Positions 17,341-27,025 of a stretch of 64,000 bases of DNA are shown here, piece by piece; position 1 is the stretch's first letter; every line of letters begins with the position of its first letter. A model generated the notes under the pieces. That model did not search any database and was not told the DNA's origin. It saw only the letters and a program-made list of their open reading frames with translations. A program made the position numbers and the translations under genes. The stretch comes from Nitrospirillum sp034427435. Its GTDB lineage: Bacteria; Pseudomonadota; Alphaproteobacteria; Azospirillales; Azospirillaceae. Where the stretch lies: assembly GCF_034427435.1 (NCBI RefSeq), contig NZ_JAXQNP010000002.1:2232001-2296000 (forward strand). Reading direction: 5' to 3'.

Positions 17341-17641
17341 TTCACGTCCTCATAAGCACCTAGGCCCATAACCACTGGGCCCCATAACCACCCGGGCGCT
17401 CGCGCCGACCGGAGGTGCTCGCAACTATACCGTTGGGCGAGATATCGCGTCGCCAACATAGGGTAACATCCCCAAAAGAGAGAGCCCCACTTTAAACACA
17501 GGGGCCGCGACCATATCTCCCTTGTACACATTAACCTATTTACCCTATGTAGGTGCTTGCTAGTGCGTGTCAAAGCCGTCACGCTACCAACCATTGCATT
17601 CGATGCATTACCGCGACAATTAATATTAAAAGGAATTTAAA
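17341..17641. other. AT-rich intergenic region with a long-spaced inverted repeat
   Basis: Divergent promoter region of folK and the labA-like gene. It contains an 11-bp perfect inverted repeat, ACATAGGGTAA at 17456-17466 and TTACCCTATGT at 17540-17550, separated by 73 bp. The last 30 bp before the labA-like ATG are very AT-rich with AAAAGGAATTTAAA providing the ribosome-binding site. Confidence 0.55.
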
Positions 17642-18225
17642 ATGCTGCATTATCCCGAAGAGCGTCTCGCCTTATTCATTGATGGCGCCAATTTGTTCGC
17701 GGCTGCCCGCGCGCTGAATTTTGATATCGACTACAAGCGTTTGCTGACTTTCTGCGGTAGAAAAGGGCGCTTGATCCGCGCTTTCTACTATACCGCTCTG
17801 GTTGAAGACCAAGAATACTCCCCATTCGACCGTTGGTCGACTGGCTGGACTATAACGGCTACACCATGGTCACGAAGCCGACCAAGGAATACACTGACGC
17901 GTCGGGCCGGCGTAAGATCAAGGGCAACATGGACATCGAATTGGCCATCGATGTCATGGAAATGGCGCAGCACCTCGACCACATCATGCTGTTTTCCGGC
18001 GATGGCGACTTCCGCCGCCTGGTGGAGGCGGTGCAGCGCAAGGGCGTGCGCGTCTCGGTCATCAGCACCGTGCGCTCGACCCCGCCGATGATCGCCGATG
18101 AGCTGCGGCGCCAGGCCGACAACTTCATCGAATTGATGGATTTGGCGCCCGAGATCGCCCGCGCCCATGCCCCCCGCCCGCCGGTGGAGCATGCTCAGCT
18201 TATCGACACCACGCCGGTGGAGTGA
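17642..18225 (+). CDS. LabA-like NYN-domain protein (one-base disruption)
   Basis: With one C added to the run at 17820-17823 the gene gives about 194 residues of a LabA/DUF88-type NYN domain: FIDGANLF at the start, GNMDIELAIDVME in the middle and LFSGDGDFRRLVEAV, whose aspartates form the metal-binding site of this PIN-like nuclease fold. Without the correction translation from 17642 leaves the conserved frame after EDQEYSP, and the rest of the domain lies in the next frame. AAAAGGA lies 8-14 bases before the ATG. Proteins of this group are thought to act on RNA; the substrate here is unknown. The disruption may be an assembly error. Confidence 0.82.
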
Positions 18226-18268
18226 TATCCGGCGCCCTCACGACACACTGTAACGGGCGCCGTTTCCC

Positions 18269-18939
18269 ATGACCCAAATCCTGACGCCGACGGGGCACGA
18301 TTGCCCCCCACCCCGCCGGGGCGCGACTGCCCGTTGTGCCCCCGGCTGGTGGACTATCGCCTGCGCAACCGCGCGGCCTTCCCCGACAAGCACAACGGCC
18401 CGGTGCCGTCCTTCGGTGGATTGGACGCGCGTTTGCTGGTGGTGGGCCTGGCGCCGGGCTTGCGCGGCGCCAACTTCACCGGCCGACCCTTCACCGGTGA
18501 TTACGCCGGTGACCTGCTGTACGCCACCCTGCTGAAGTTCGGCTTCGCCACCGGCCAGTACCTTGAGCGGCCGGACGACGGTCTGACCCTGATCGACGCG
18601 CGCATCACCAACGCCGTCCGCTGCGTCCCGCCGGAAAACAAGCCCACGCCGGAGGAGTCGCACACCTGCCGCCCCTTCCTGGTGGCTGAATTGCAGGCCA
18701 TGACCAAGCTCAAGGCCGTGGTGGCCCTGGGCTCCGTCTCCCACACCAGCGTCATCCGCACCTTCGGGCTGCGGCAGGCGGCCCACCCCTTCGGCCACGG
18801 CGCCCGGCACGACCTGGGCGGCGGCGTGACGCTGTTCGACAGCTACCACTGCTCCCGCTACAACACCAACACCGGCCGCCTGACCGACGCCATGTTCGAG
18901 GATGTGTTCAAGGCGGTGCGCCAGTACCTGGGCGCGTGA
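18269..18939 (+). CDS. Uracil-DNA glycosylase, family 5 (UdgB type)
   Basis: The body from about 18301 encodes DCPLCPRL, LLVVGLAPG, GRPFTGDYAG, TNAVRC(VPPENKP) and LFDSYHCSR, which match family 5 enzymes that remove uracil and related bases and usually carry an iron-sulfur cluster through the N-terminal cysteines. No good start exists in that frame apart from a TTG at 18301. Adding one C to the run at 18304-18309 joins it to the ATG at 18269 and gives about 223 residues, so the listed start assumes that correction. It ends at a bidirectional terminator shared with smpB. Confidence 0.85.
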
Positions 18940-18975
18940 TCGCAAGCCGCCTGATCGCAAGGACGCCCCAAGAAA

Positions 18976-19000
18976 AAGGCCGGAGGTTCGCCCCGGCCTT
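18976..19000. terminator. Bidirectional terminator between udg and smpB
   Basis: Stem AAGGCCGG / CCGGCCTT with a 9-base loop; AAAAA precedes it (a T-tract for smpB on the minus strand) and TTTCCTATTT follows on the plus strand. It sits between two converging genes. Confidence 0.8.
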
Positions 19001-19024
19001 TCCTATTTCCAAACAGCGAATGCT

Positions 19025-19495
19025 TCAGCCCTTGGCCCGCATCAGGCGCGCCTTGTCGCGCTGCCAGTCGCGTTCCTTTTCCGCCTCGCGCTTGTCGCCC
19101 TTCTTCTTGCCCTTGGCCACGCCGATCTCGACCTTGGCGTAGCCGCGGTCGTTGAAATAGATCGACAGCGGAATAAGGGTGACGCCGTCGCGGCGGATGG
19201 AGGCGAACAGCTTGTCCATCTCGCGGCGGCGGACCAGCAGCTTGCGCGCCCGCTTGGGCTCATGCTGGAAGAAGCGGCCGGCCAGCTGGTATTCCGGAAA
19301 ATGGGCGTTGATGAGGTACAGCTCCCCATCCCGCTCGCCGGCGTAGGACTTGGCGATGCTGACCCGGCCGGCGCGCAGCGACTTCACCTCCGTCCCGGTC
19401 AGCATGATGCCCGCCTCGATCGTTTCGGTAATGAAAAAATCGAAGCGCGCGCGGCGATTTTGCGCGGCGTATTTATGTTCGTCGGCACGTGCCAT
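19025..19495 (-). CDS. smpB: SmpB, tmRNA-binding protein
   Basis: 156 residues. Binds tmRNA and delivers it to stalled ribosomes. Conserved blocks: NRRARFDFFI, ETIEAGIMLTGTEVKSLR, SYAGERDGELYLINAHFPEY, and the basic C-terminal tail (KGKKKGDKREAEKERDW) that enters the empty mRNA channel. It starts 22 bp after the dapA stop, so dapA-smpB probably form an operon. Confidence 0.96.
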   Translation of the reverse strand: MARADEHKYAAQNRRARFDFFITETIEAGIMLTGTEVKSLRAGRVSIAKSYAGERDGELYLINAHFPEYQLAGRFFQHEPKRARKLLVRRREMDKLFASIRRDGVTLIPLSIYFNDRGYAKVEIGVAKGKKKGDKREAEKERDWQRDKARLMRAKG

Positions 19496-19517
19496 GGCGG
19501 CTATCCGGCCCCTTCCC

Positions 19518-20411
19518 TCAGCTCAACAGGCCGGCATGGACCAAGGCCGAGCGCACCAGTTCCTGAGTCGCCGGCGTGGTTTCCACCAGCGGCAGGCGCA
19601 GTTCCGGACGGCACAGGCCCAGCAGGCTGGCGGCGTACTTCACCGGCGCCGGGCTGGTCTCCACGAACATGGCGTGGTGCAGCGGCATCAGCAGGTCGCG
19701 GATACGGGCCATCTCCACCAGGTCACCGCGCACCCAGGCGTTCTGCATCTCCGCGCAGAGGCGCGGCGCCACGTTGGCCGTGACCGAGATGCAGCCGACG
19801 CCGCCCTGCGCCAGGAAGGCCGTGGCCGTCGCATCCTCACCCGACAACTGGATGAAGTCGGCGCCCAACTCGACCCGTGTGCGCAACGGCCGCACCAAAT
19901 CAGCGGTGGCGTCCTTCACGCCAACGATGTTAGGCAACGCCGCGAGGCGGGCCATGGTGGCGATCGACATGTCGATCACGCTGCGGCCGGGGATGTTATA
20001 AATGATGATGGGCAGGTCGGCCGCATCATGGATGGCTTTGAAATGCTGGTAGAGACCTTCTTGCGTCGGCTTGTTGTAGTAGGGCGTGACCACCAGGGCG
20101 GCGTCGGCGCCCACGGCCTTGGCGTGCTTGGTCAGGCTGATGGCCTCGGCTGTGGAGTTGCTGCCGGTGCCGGCGACCACGGGGACGCGACGGTCCGCGA
20201 CCTCGACGCACAGCTCGACCAGGCGGCGGTGCTCCTCATGGCTCAGCGTCGGCGACTCGCCGGTGGTGCCGCAGGGGACCAGGCCATGCGTGCCCTCTTT
20301 GACCTGCCAATCCACCAGGGCCTGGAAGGCGCGCTCGTCCACTTTACCGTCGGCGAACGGCGTGATCAGGGCGACGAGGGAACCGGCGAGGGCGGGCGTG
20401 GCGGTGGTCAT
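19518..20411 (-). CDS. dapA: 4-hydroxy-tetrahydrodipicolinate synthase
   Basis: 297 residues. First committed step of lysine and diaminopimelate synthesis, joining pyruvate and aspartate semialdehyde. Motifs: GSLVALITPF, GTTGESPTLSHEEH, the catalytic tyrosine in TPYYNKPTQEG, YNIPGRS, and the Schiff-base lysine in VGVKDAT. The ATG at 20411 was preferred over one seven codons upstream because of GGAGA and family alignment. It is divergent from the lytic transglycosylase gene. Confidence 0.95.
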   Translation of the reverse strand: MTTATPALAGSLVALITPFADGKVDERAFQALVDWQVKEGTHGLVPCGTTGESPTLSHEEHRRLVELCVEVADRRVPVVAGTGSNSTAEAISLTKHAKAVGADAALVVTPYYNKPTQEGLYQHFKAIHDAADLPIIIYNIPGRSVIDMSIATMARLAALPNIVGVKDATADLVRPLRTRVELGADFIQLSGEDATATAFLAQGGVGCISVTANVAPRLCAEMQNAWVRGDLVEMARIRDLLMPLHHAMFVETSPAPVKYAASLLGLCRPELRLPLVETTPATQELVRSALVHAGLLS

Positions 20412-20528
20412 CTCTGCAATCTCCGTGGGCATTCGACCCGAAAGGCGCGAACCTTAGCGGCCCGGCACCTGGGTGACAAGCGACGTGAGCGGGGCCCCTG
20501 GGCCCCGTTCCAGCGGGGGCTGGCGGCC

Positions 20529-22510
20529 TTGATCCTGCCGATTTCCCTGATGACCGCCCCGGTGATGGCGTCCCTGGCGGCCCCCTCGGTGGCATGGGCG
20601 CAGTCCTCCGGCGATATCAGCACCTATCGCGCCGCCTTCAAGGCCGCGGACAAGGGCAAGTGGGCGGACGCCCACAAGCTGGCCGAGCGCGGGCATGACC
20701 CGCTGGCGGACAAGGTGCTGACCTGGATGGACCTGGGGCGCAGCGACACCAGCGCCAGCTTTCAGGAACTCTCCGATTTCATCGACAAGAATCCGGATTG
20801 GCCCGGACTGGCGGCCCTGCGGCGCAACGCAGAAATCCGCATGCCCGATTTCGGCGACACTCCGACGCGCGCCTGGTTCGACAAGCATCCCCCCTGACCA
20901 CCGCCGGGTTCAACCGCTATGCCGACGCCCTGCTGAACCTGGGCGACAGCGAGAAGGCCATCGCGCTGATCCGCGAGCGCTATGTCAAAGGCAACTTCGG
21001 CGTGGTGGACGAGCGGACGTTCCGCACCAAGTACGTGGCCATCCTGCGCCCCGCCGACCATTGGGCCCGCCTGGACCGGCTGCTGTGGGAGAATGACGAG
21101 GACGGCGCCCGGCGCATGCTGCCCATCGTCGACCCCGGCCATCAAGCCGTGGCGCTGGCCCGCCTGGCCATGGCCGACCTGGACCCCAATGTGGAGCGGC
21201 TGCTGCAGCAGGTGCCCGCCCCGCTGATGAGCGAGCCCGGCATCACCTATGAACGGCTGCGCTGGCGCCGGCGCAAGGACATGGACGCCGGCGCGCTGGA
21301 GATCGTGGAGAACCTGCCCAAGGATGTGGGGGCCAAGGACGAGGGGAAGGATCTGGGCCATCCCGAGGCGTGGTGGATGGAGCGCCATATCCTGGCCCGC
21401 CGCCTGATGGACCAGGGCCAGATGCAGCGGGCCTACCGCCTGGCCGCCAACCATGGCGTGACCGACGGGCTGGGCTTCATCCAGGCGGAGTTCCTGGCCG
21501 GCTGGCTGTCCCTGCAGTTCCTGAACAAGCCGGAGCAGGCGCTGGATCATTTCACCCGCCTGTATGAGGGCGTCTCCTCGCCCATCGGGCAGTCCCGCGG
21601 CGCCTATTGGGCGGGACGGGCGTGCGAGAAGCTGGGCAATCCGGAGCGCGCCCGCCAGTGGTACGAACTGGCCGCACGGTGGGGAAGCACCTTCTACGGC
21701 ATGATGGCGCAGGAGAAGCTGGGCCAGGCCGAGGCGATTCCCATCGCCCCGTCCCCCTCCGCCGACGCCCGGTCGCGGTTCGAGAAGAAGGAACTGGTGC
21801 GCGCCGCGCGCCTGCTGGACAAGGTCCTGGGCGAGGATGACGACCGCGCGGATCTGTTCCTGCGCAAGCTGTCCCAGGACGCCCAGACGCCGGACGATTT
21901 CGTGCTGGTGGCCAAGGCTGCGCTGGAAATGCATCGCCGCGACCTGGGCGTGGGCATCAGCCGGCAGTCGCTGAGCAAGGGCATCGTCCTGGCCGACGCC
22001 GGCTATCCCATCGTCTCCAGCCGCCTGCCGGCCCAGCCGGAGCCGGCGCTGATCCACGCCCTGATCCGGCAGGAAAGCAGCTTCAAGGTGGACGCGGCCA
22101 GTGGCGCCGGCGCCCTGGGCCTGATGCAGTTGATGCCCCCCACGGCCCAGCAATTGGCCAAGCGCGAAGGCATGAAGTACGCCGTGACCAAGCTGACCCA
22201 TGACGCGGACTTCAACATCCGCCTGGGCAGCGTTTACGTGCAGGATCTGCTGGATCGGTTCGGCGGCTCCTACATCCTGGCCATCGCGGCCTACAACGCG
22301 GGGCCCGGCCGTGTCGCCAACTGGCTGCGCGATTATGGCGATCCCCGGATCGAGGCGGTGGACCCGGTGGACTGGGTGGAGACCATCCCCATCTATGAAA
22401 CCCGCACCTACGTCCAGCGGGTGCTGGAAAACCTGCACGTCTACCGCATCCGTATGGGGGGGCATCAGATGCCCATGACCACCGATTTGAGGCGGGGCAA
22501 GGCCGGATGA
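20529..22510 (+). CDS. slt: Soluble lytic murein transglycosylase (one-base disruption)
   Basis: With one C added at 20889-20894 the product is about 660 residues, similar to Slt70. A signal peptide (LILPISLMTAPVMA..AWAQ) leads into a long alpha-helical superhelical region and a C-terminal SLT domain: catalytic glutamate in LIRQESSF, GALGLMQLMPPTA, and AAYNAGPGRVANWL. It cuts peptidoglycan glycan strands, forming 1,6-anhydro ends. The uncorrected frame stops right after FDKHPP. The start is uncertain: TTG 20529 or ATG 20550 fit the signal peptide, and neither has a good Shine-Dalgarno. It is divergent from dapA. Confidence 0.87.
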
Positions 22511-22648
22511 TGGTTTATTGGCAACACTATTTTGGTTAATGCGCGCAAAAGGTTAGGGGCCGCCCGGTCAGACCTACTGTTAACTTGCGATTAATGACGC
22601 GCTCCATATCCTACAGGGGTAAACAAGCCTTCTCTGTAGGAATACGCT

Positions 22649-22918
22649 ATGGCCTCTGTTCCCTTGGCACCGTCGCCGCTTCCGGCCCCGCTTGAGCGGG
22701 CCGCTGCCGTGCATCACCGCCTGGTCGAAGCCTTCATCCGGCTGACGCAGGACGAATTGACGCGCCAGCGGGACGAATATGCGCGCGACAGCTTGAATGA
22801 ACTTTTGGATGTGTTGAAAAGCCAGCGGGTGGCATACATTCCTGGATCTCAAAGATTGGCCAAGGATGCGGCCAATGAATCACGGCCCAGGGACACGATA
22901 GCGGCAAACCAGCCGTGA
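22649..22918 (+). CDS. Small hypothetical protein
   Basis: 89 residues, not recognised. The ATG follows TAGGA by about nine bases. A Pro/Ala-rich N-terminus is followed by a predicted amphipathic helical stretch (VHHRLVEAFIRLTQDELTRQ and on to LLDVLKSQRVAYIP), the kind seen in small cytoplasmic adaptor-like proteins. Codon use is high in GC at third positions in the helical part, which supports coding. No partner is evident nearby. Confidence 0.55.
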   Translation: MASVPLAPSPLPAPLERAAAVHHRLVEAFIRLTQDELTRQRDEYARDSLNELLDVLKSQRVAYIPGSQRLAKDAANESRPRDTIAANQP

Positions 22919-23279
22919 CCAGCGTCCGCCAGGATCAGCGTCGGCTTGCGATGTCGCTTGGGATGTATGGCGCGAGTCGGCGGACACATCGCAAAAATCC
23001 GCGCATTTTCCCGGCTGAAATCTATCTTTCGTCTACCCGCCAGCCCGATTTGCGATTGTTTGGCCTACCTAAAAGATGAATACGATTGTATTCTTTCAGC
23101 TAAACAGTTCTAAAGTGCAAAGCGGCGGTGGGAACGCCGAGTTCACGAGGATGATGCCGGTTGTCAGCGTCTGAACATCTTCCTACTCTCGCCCCAAAAT
23201 TTTCGCTTCCTACCCCTGTAGGTTATACGGCGTTCCATCTGTGATCCTCGGTGGCGCCTCATCGACTGGAGTAATGCTT
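22919..23279. other. Intergenic region upstream of the XRE regulator, with palindrome
   Basis: No gene seen in this 360-bp stretch. It contains a perfect inverted repeat GAATAC-gatt-GTATTC at 23078-23093 flanked by AAAGAT and TTTC, about 190 bp before the regulator gene, which could be an operator or small hairpin. The DNA around 23030-23120 is AT-rich compared with its surroundings and probably holds the promoter. Confidence 0.4.
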
Positions 23280-23858
23280 ATGCCCCGTAGGACTAAGAAC
23301 ACGGTTGTCGCCGAACTCGAAGGCAAGATTGAGGGCCACGTTGCCAGCCGCATTCGCCTGCGGCGCGGTCTTCTGGGCATGAGCCAGTCTGACCTTGCGC
23401 GGGCCTTGGGCATCACCTTCCAGCAGGTGCAGAAGTACGAGCGTGGCTCCAACCGCGTCTCCGTCGGCAAGTTGTATCGCCTGGCCGAGATCCTCGACGT
23501 GCCGCTGACCTTTTTCTTCGACGATCTGGAGGGCGGCGCCGACCGCCCCGCGCCCACGACCTTCAGCGCGCCGGACGAAGGCTCGCCCCTGCTGTCGCGC
23601 CGCGACCTGGACCTGCTGCGCGCCTGGCGCAACGCCCCGGCGGACATCGCCGATTGCGTCGCCGGCCTGCTGCGCGCCGTGTCACAGGAAGAAGACGGCA
23701 CCGCCCCTTCCGCCACGCCCACCGGCGATGCGGACGAGGAAGCCAGCGATGAGCCCAAGCCCACCCGTCGCCGCCGCGGTGCCGTGTGGGATCCGGCCGA
23801 CATGTACAAGGCCGCCAAAGCCCCCAAGCGCGGCAAGTCGGCCCCCACGCCGCCGTAA
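23280..23858 (+). CDS. XRE-family transcriptional regulator
   Basis: 192 residues. An N-terminal helix-turn-helix (IRLRRGLLGMSQSDLARALGI, then FQQVQKYERGSNRVS) is of the type widespread in alphaproteobacteria, followed by LYRLAEILDVPLTFFFDDL. The C-terminal half is Pro/Ala-rich and ends with a basic tail (TRRRRGA, KAPKRGK). The second ATG (23280) is preferred since GGAG lies 8 bases before it, against only two for ATG 23274. Targets are unknown. A strong terminator follows. Confidence 0.85.
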   Translation: MPRRTKNTVVAELEGKIEGHVASRIRLRRGLLGMSQSDLARALGITFQQVQKYERGSNRVSVGKLYRLAEILDVPLTFFFDDLEGGADRPAPTTFSAPDEGSPLLSRRDLDLLRAWRNAPADIADCVAGLLRAVSQEEDGTAPSATPTGDADEEASDEPKPTRRRRGAVWDPADMYKAAKAPKRGKSAPTPP

Positions 23859-23883
23859 GCACGGGGGATCCGTTACAGAATTC

Positions 23884-23922
23884 AAAAGGGCGTGCCGGAT
23901 ATCCGCCACGCCCTTTTGTTTT
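23884..23922 (+). terminator. Intrinsic terminator after the XRE gene
   Basis: Perfect 11-bp stem AAAAGGGCGTG / CACGCCCTTTT (23884-23894 with 23907-23917) followed by GTTTTG. The A and T flanks make it usable from either strand. Confidence 0.9.
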
Positions 23923-23980
23923 GCCTAATGACGACTAAACGGCATAGTCACGAAAGGAACTTAACCACGACGAGGGCCCC

Positions 23981-26404
23981 ATGTGGACGTGGCTGGCTCG
24001 GGTACTTTTGTACCTGCCTTTAATCGGCATGTCGTGCACCGCCATGGCCCAGGTCCCACCCCCGACCGCGGGACAGTTCAAAGCCTTCAAGCAAGCGGGC
24101 AAACTCCATAACTATTTTGACTTTGTCACAATTGAGGACTGGGGCGACCGGCTTCATGCCACGTCGACACTGCGGGGTTTACGCGAATGGTCCCAGCCGC
24201 TGGCTCGGGCTTACGCCCTGACACCAGAGCAGGCAACCGATCTCCTGCATCTGGTGGTGCTAACCGGCGCCTACGAACATTTTGAACGTGAAGCGCCTCA
24301 CCAAGCGCAGAAGCTGCGTTTGATTCTACGGAACGCCTTCATCGCGCTGGCGCGAACAAGCAACCACACCACCGTTGTCCTGGAAGCCGCCGGACAGGCC
24401 ATGGGTGCGGCCCGGTTCTGCGACGCCGCGACCTATCAGGCCTTGCTGCCAGAGGTCGAACCCGGGCGAACCACCGGTGCCTGGCTGCTGGCCCACCAGG
24501 CGGATTGCCCTCAATGGTACGCCGGGTTCGCCCACGAAGCGCCTGGGTACAGTGGCGCGGCCCTATGGGGCTTGTCCCGGAGCGCCGACACACCAGATGA
24601 ATTGGCTCTCCTGGATTATCTGGCCACTGATCGCGCCCTGGTGGACGTCTTCAAAGCGGACCGTGCGGCATTTAAGTTGGCCTATGCACGCCAATACGCC
24701 GCCGCGCTCGCTAACGCGGGCCTGGCTGAGCAGCTGGTGCTTTTTGTCGATGGTTTGCCGCCGGATATTCGCAAGCAATTAACGGCAGATGATGGCCCCA
24801 ACGCCGAAACCGCGATGGTGGATGGGCTGCAACTGGCGCTGCCACAGCCGAACCTCACCGACTTGACCCTGAATCTCGCCGCGGCTGAGATCCTGCAAAA
24901 ACGGGACGCCGACGCGGACGCCCTCCTGGCGCCTTATACGGTGGACCTGGAGAAAGCCAAGGCGGACATGATCTGCGCGTACAATGCGGATCGGCCTCTG
25001 GACCAACCCCACCTCTGGTGGGCGCGCCGCTGCCCCATCATCCCTATGGGCCAACGAAAGCTTATCGTTCTGGACCATCTGCTGCACCATGCGGCGGAGG
25101 ATCCGTATCCCTTGGCGGAGACGCTCTATGCCGACCACACCTCGCTGGCAGATGGCGGCGGGGTCTGGCCGGCGATAAGCTGCCGGCTGCTGGCGGAAGG
25201 CAGCTTGCATAGCATGTGCGACCGGGCATTACGCCCCCGTCCCCTTGAGACCGATCCGGATACACGACAGGCGGCTGCTGTCACAACCGACGCGTTGCGT
25301 CTGGTTTTGCCGGATTATGACGCACGGCGTCAGAAGATGGATACCGCCCTGGCGGCCAGCTCAACCGGCCGCGATGCCAAGCAAACAGCGTGGAAGGTCG
25401 CGGATAAGCCGCCCCTGCCCCCGCCCTGGGTGTCCTTGCCCCTGCCGTCCATCTGGCGTGGACCGGGGGCGGCATCGAAAAGTGGCGGGACCAGGGGCAT
25501 GGCCCCCCTGCCCGCCAACTTCCAACAGGTGCGCGTCTGGCATCAAGGGCGTCGCGTGGCCGTGATCAGCGTCGCGGCGATCTATGATCAAGCCTCCGTC
25601 AAGTCCCGGGGCGGCTATTGGCTGCATCTGTCGGATGATGGCGGCCAGAGCTGGCGGCCGCCCCTGTACACCGGCCTGGTGGAGCGTTTCCCCTATGTGG
25701 TGCGGCGTGACGCCAAACTGCCGCTGCTGGATGGCGACGACCTGACTTTGGCGGTGGATGCCGAGGAACGGGTGCAAACCGAAACCGGCCCCTTCGGCGA
25801 ACAGACATTCCGGCGGTGGGCGCGTGACCTTTTCCTCCGCATCCCCTTGGCCGAGTTGGCCCGGGACAGCGACGGCGATGGCATGAGCGATATCGCCGAG
25901 CGCCATCTCCTGTTGCCGTCCGCCGGGACCACACCGGCCGACGGCCCCCTGCCCATGAAGATCCGACCGGACCAGCCCCGCCCCTGCCCCGTCGCATCCC
26001 GATACGATGCCATGGCGCTCGCCACCGTTCTGGCGGCCCGACGCTCCAACCCCAATGACCGTCTCATGGCTTCGCTGGATGATCAGCAGGAACGCCAAGA
26101 CCAGCCCGGCGCCCCGTACCTCGACAGCGCGCCGCCGACGATAATCGTCGCGCGCCAGGCGGATTTCGCCTGCCTACGGGCAGAGCAGCGCCTGATCGTC
26201 TATGATAGGAATGATCCTCGTGTCCAACGCCTGCGGGCGGGGCCAGGAAATTTCGACCCAACCACCGTTACCCCCATCGTCTTCAACGCAGCCCGTGATC
26301 GTGGCTTCATCGAAATGGGCGATCGTTGGAGTGGCATCGTGATCCGCCTGAGACGTATCGAGAATGGCTGGCGGCTGGATGTGATCGACCATCGCACTGT
26401 CTGA
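23981..26404 (+). CDS. Large exported protein of unknown function
   Basis: 807 residues, family not recognised. ATG 23981 follows GAGGG and starts a signal peptide ending MSCTAMAQV. Residues about 40-400 look alpha-helical with spaced cysteines (ADCPQW, DMICAYN, ARRCPI, ISCRLL, SMCDRAL) that may form periplasmic disulfides. A Pro-rich linker at about 465-480 leads to a second, beta-rich half, with HLSDDGGQSWRPP resembling BNR/sialidase-type repeats and DSDGDGMSDIAE at about 625-636 resembling a calcium-binding EF-hand or thrombospondin-3 loop. GC content is a little lower than in the neighbouring genes. It is flanked by a terminator upstream and a convergent gene downstream, so it is probably a single-gene unit. 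Confidence 0.75.
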   Translation: MWTWLARVLLYLPLIGMSCTAMAQVPPPTAGQFKAFKQAGKLHNYFDFVTIEDWGDRLHATSTLRGLREWSQPLARAYALTPEQATDLLHLVVLTGAYEHFEREAPHQAQKLRLILRNAFIALARTSNHTTVVLEAAGQAMGAARFCDAATYQALLPEVEPGRTTGAWLLAHQADCPQWYAGFAHEAPGYSGAALWGLSRSADTPDELALLDYLATDRALVDVFKADRAAFKLAYARQYAAALANAGLAEQLVLFVDGLPPDIRKQLTADDGPNAETAMVDGLQLALPQPNLTDLTLNLAAAEILQKRDADADALLAPYTVDLEKAKADMICAYNADRPLDQPHLWWARRCPIIPMGQRKLIVLDHLLHHAAEDPYPLAETLYADHTSLADGGGVWPAISCRLLAEGSLHSMCDRALRPRPLETDPDTRQAAAVTTDALRLVLPDYDARRQKMDTALAASSTGRDAKQTAWKVADKPPLPPPWVSLPLPSIWRGPGAASKSGGTRGMAPLPANFQQVRVWHQGRRVAVISVAAIYDQASVKSRGGYWLHLSDDGGQSWRPPLYTGLVERFPYVVRRDAKLPLLDGDDLTLAVDAEERVQTETGPFGEQTFRRWARDLFLRIPLAELARDSDGDGMSDIAERHLLLPSAGTTPADGPLPMKIRPDQPRPCPVASRYDAMALATVLAARRSNPNDRLMASLDDQQERQDQPGAPYLDSAPPTIIVARQADFACLRAEQRLIVYDRNDPRVQRLRAGPGNFDPTTVTPIVFNAARDRGFIEMGDRWSGIVIRLRRIENGWRLDVIDHRTV

Positions 26405-26469
26405 CGGCCGTGCACATCCGCGCCCCCCATTGCTCCACGCCTCATTCTTCCAGGGCTCGGCTTCCAGCC

Positions 26470-26793
26470 TCAGCCCTTCTTCACGAACTCCGCCCGCAGG
26501 ACCAGGCCCTTGATGGTGTCGTGGCGGCAGTCGATTTCCTGGGGGTCGCCGGTCAGCCGGATGGAACGGATGACGGTCCCCCGCTTCAGCACCTGGTTGG
26601 CCCCCTTCACCTTCAGGTCCTTGATCAGGGTGACGCTGTCGCCGTCGGCCAGCAGGTTGCCAACGGAATCACGCACCTCGACCGTGCTGGCGGCAGCGGC
26701 ACCAGCGGCCGCGTTGGCCGCCGCCTGGCTGGCCGGAATCCACTCGCCCGTGGCCTCGTCATACACAAATTCTTCGTCGGCCGAACTGTTCAT
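26470..26793 (-). CDS. PhnA/YjdM-like protein lacking the zinc ribbon
   Basis: 107 residues. The C-terminal 65 residues (VRDSVGNLLADGDSVTLIKDLKVKG and IDCRHDTIKGLVLRAEFVKK, quoted in part) are the PhnA/YjdM domain. The usual N-terminal Cys4 zinc ribbon is absent and is replaced by an acidic and alanine-rich stretch (DEEFVYDEATGEW then an Ala-rich run). The name PhnA refers to a proximity to phosphonate genes in E. coli; the protein is not a phosphonoacetate hydrolase and its function is not known. ATG 26793 has TTGAGG six bases upstream. Confidence 0.82.
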   Translation of the reverse strand: MNSSADEEFVYDEATGEWIPASQAAANAAAGAAAASTVEVRDSVGNLLADGDSVTLIKDLKVKGANQVLKRGTVIRSIRLTGDPQEIDCRHDTIKGLVLRAEFVKKG

Positions 26794-27025
26794 CAAGAAC
26801 CTCAATCTCTGCGTATAAACCGCCCTCGCCCAAGATCACCGGACGGGTGCGGGCGCGATGGCGTTGATATGTCTGTCGCTGCGGCGCCAACAGGCTTCGC
26901 CGGTGGGATCAGGGCGCCGGGTGGAAAATAACGGACAGGCGCCCGCCCGTCACTCATCAAAGCCGCCGGGCGCCATGATGGCCAGCATGCCTGATACCCA
27001 AGGCTGAAGGAATTGGTCCCGAGGA

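Noticed and set aside
17820..20894. Programmed frameshifting in labA-like, udg and slt genes
   Set aside because: None has a proper slippery heptamer in frame, and truncated products would be useless; a missing base is simpler.
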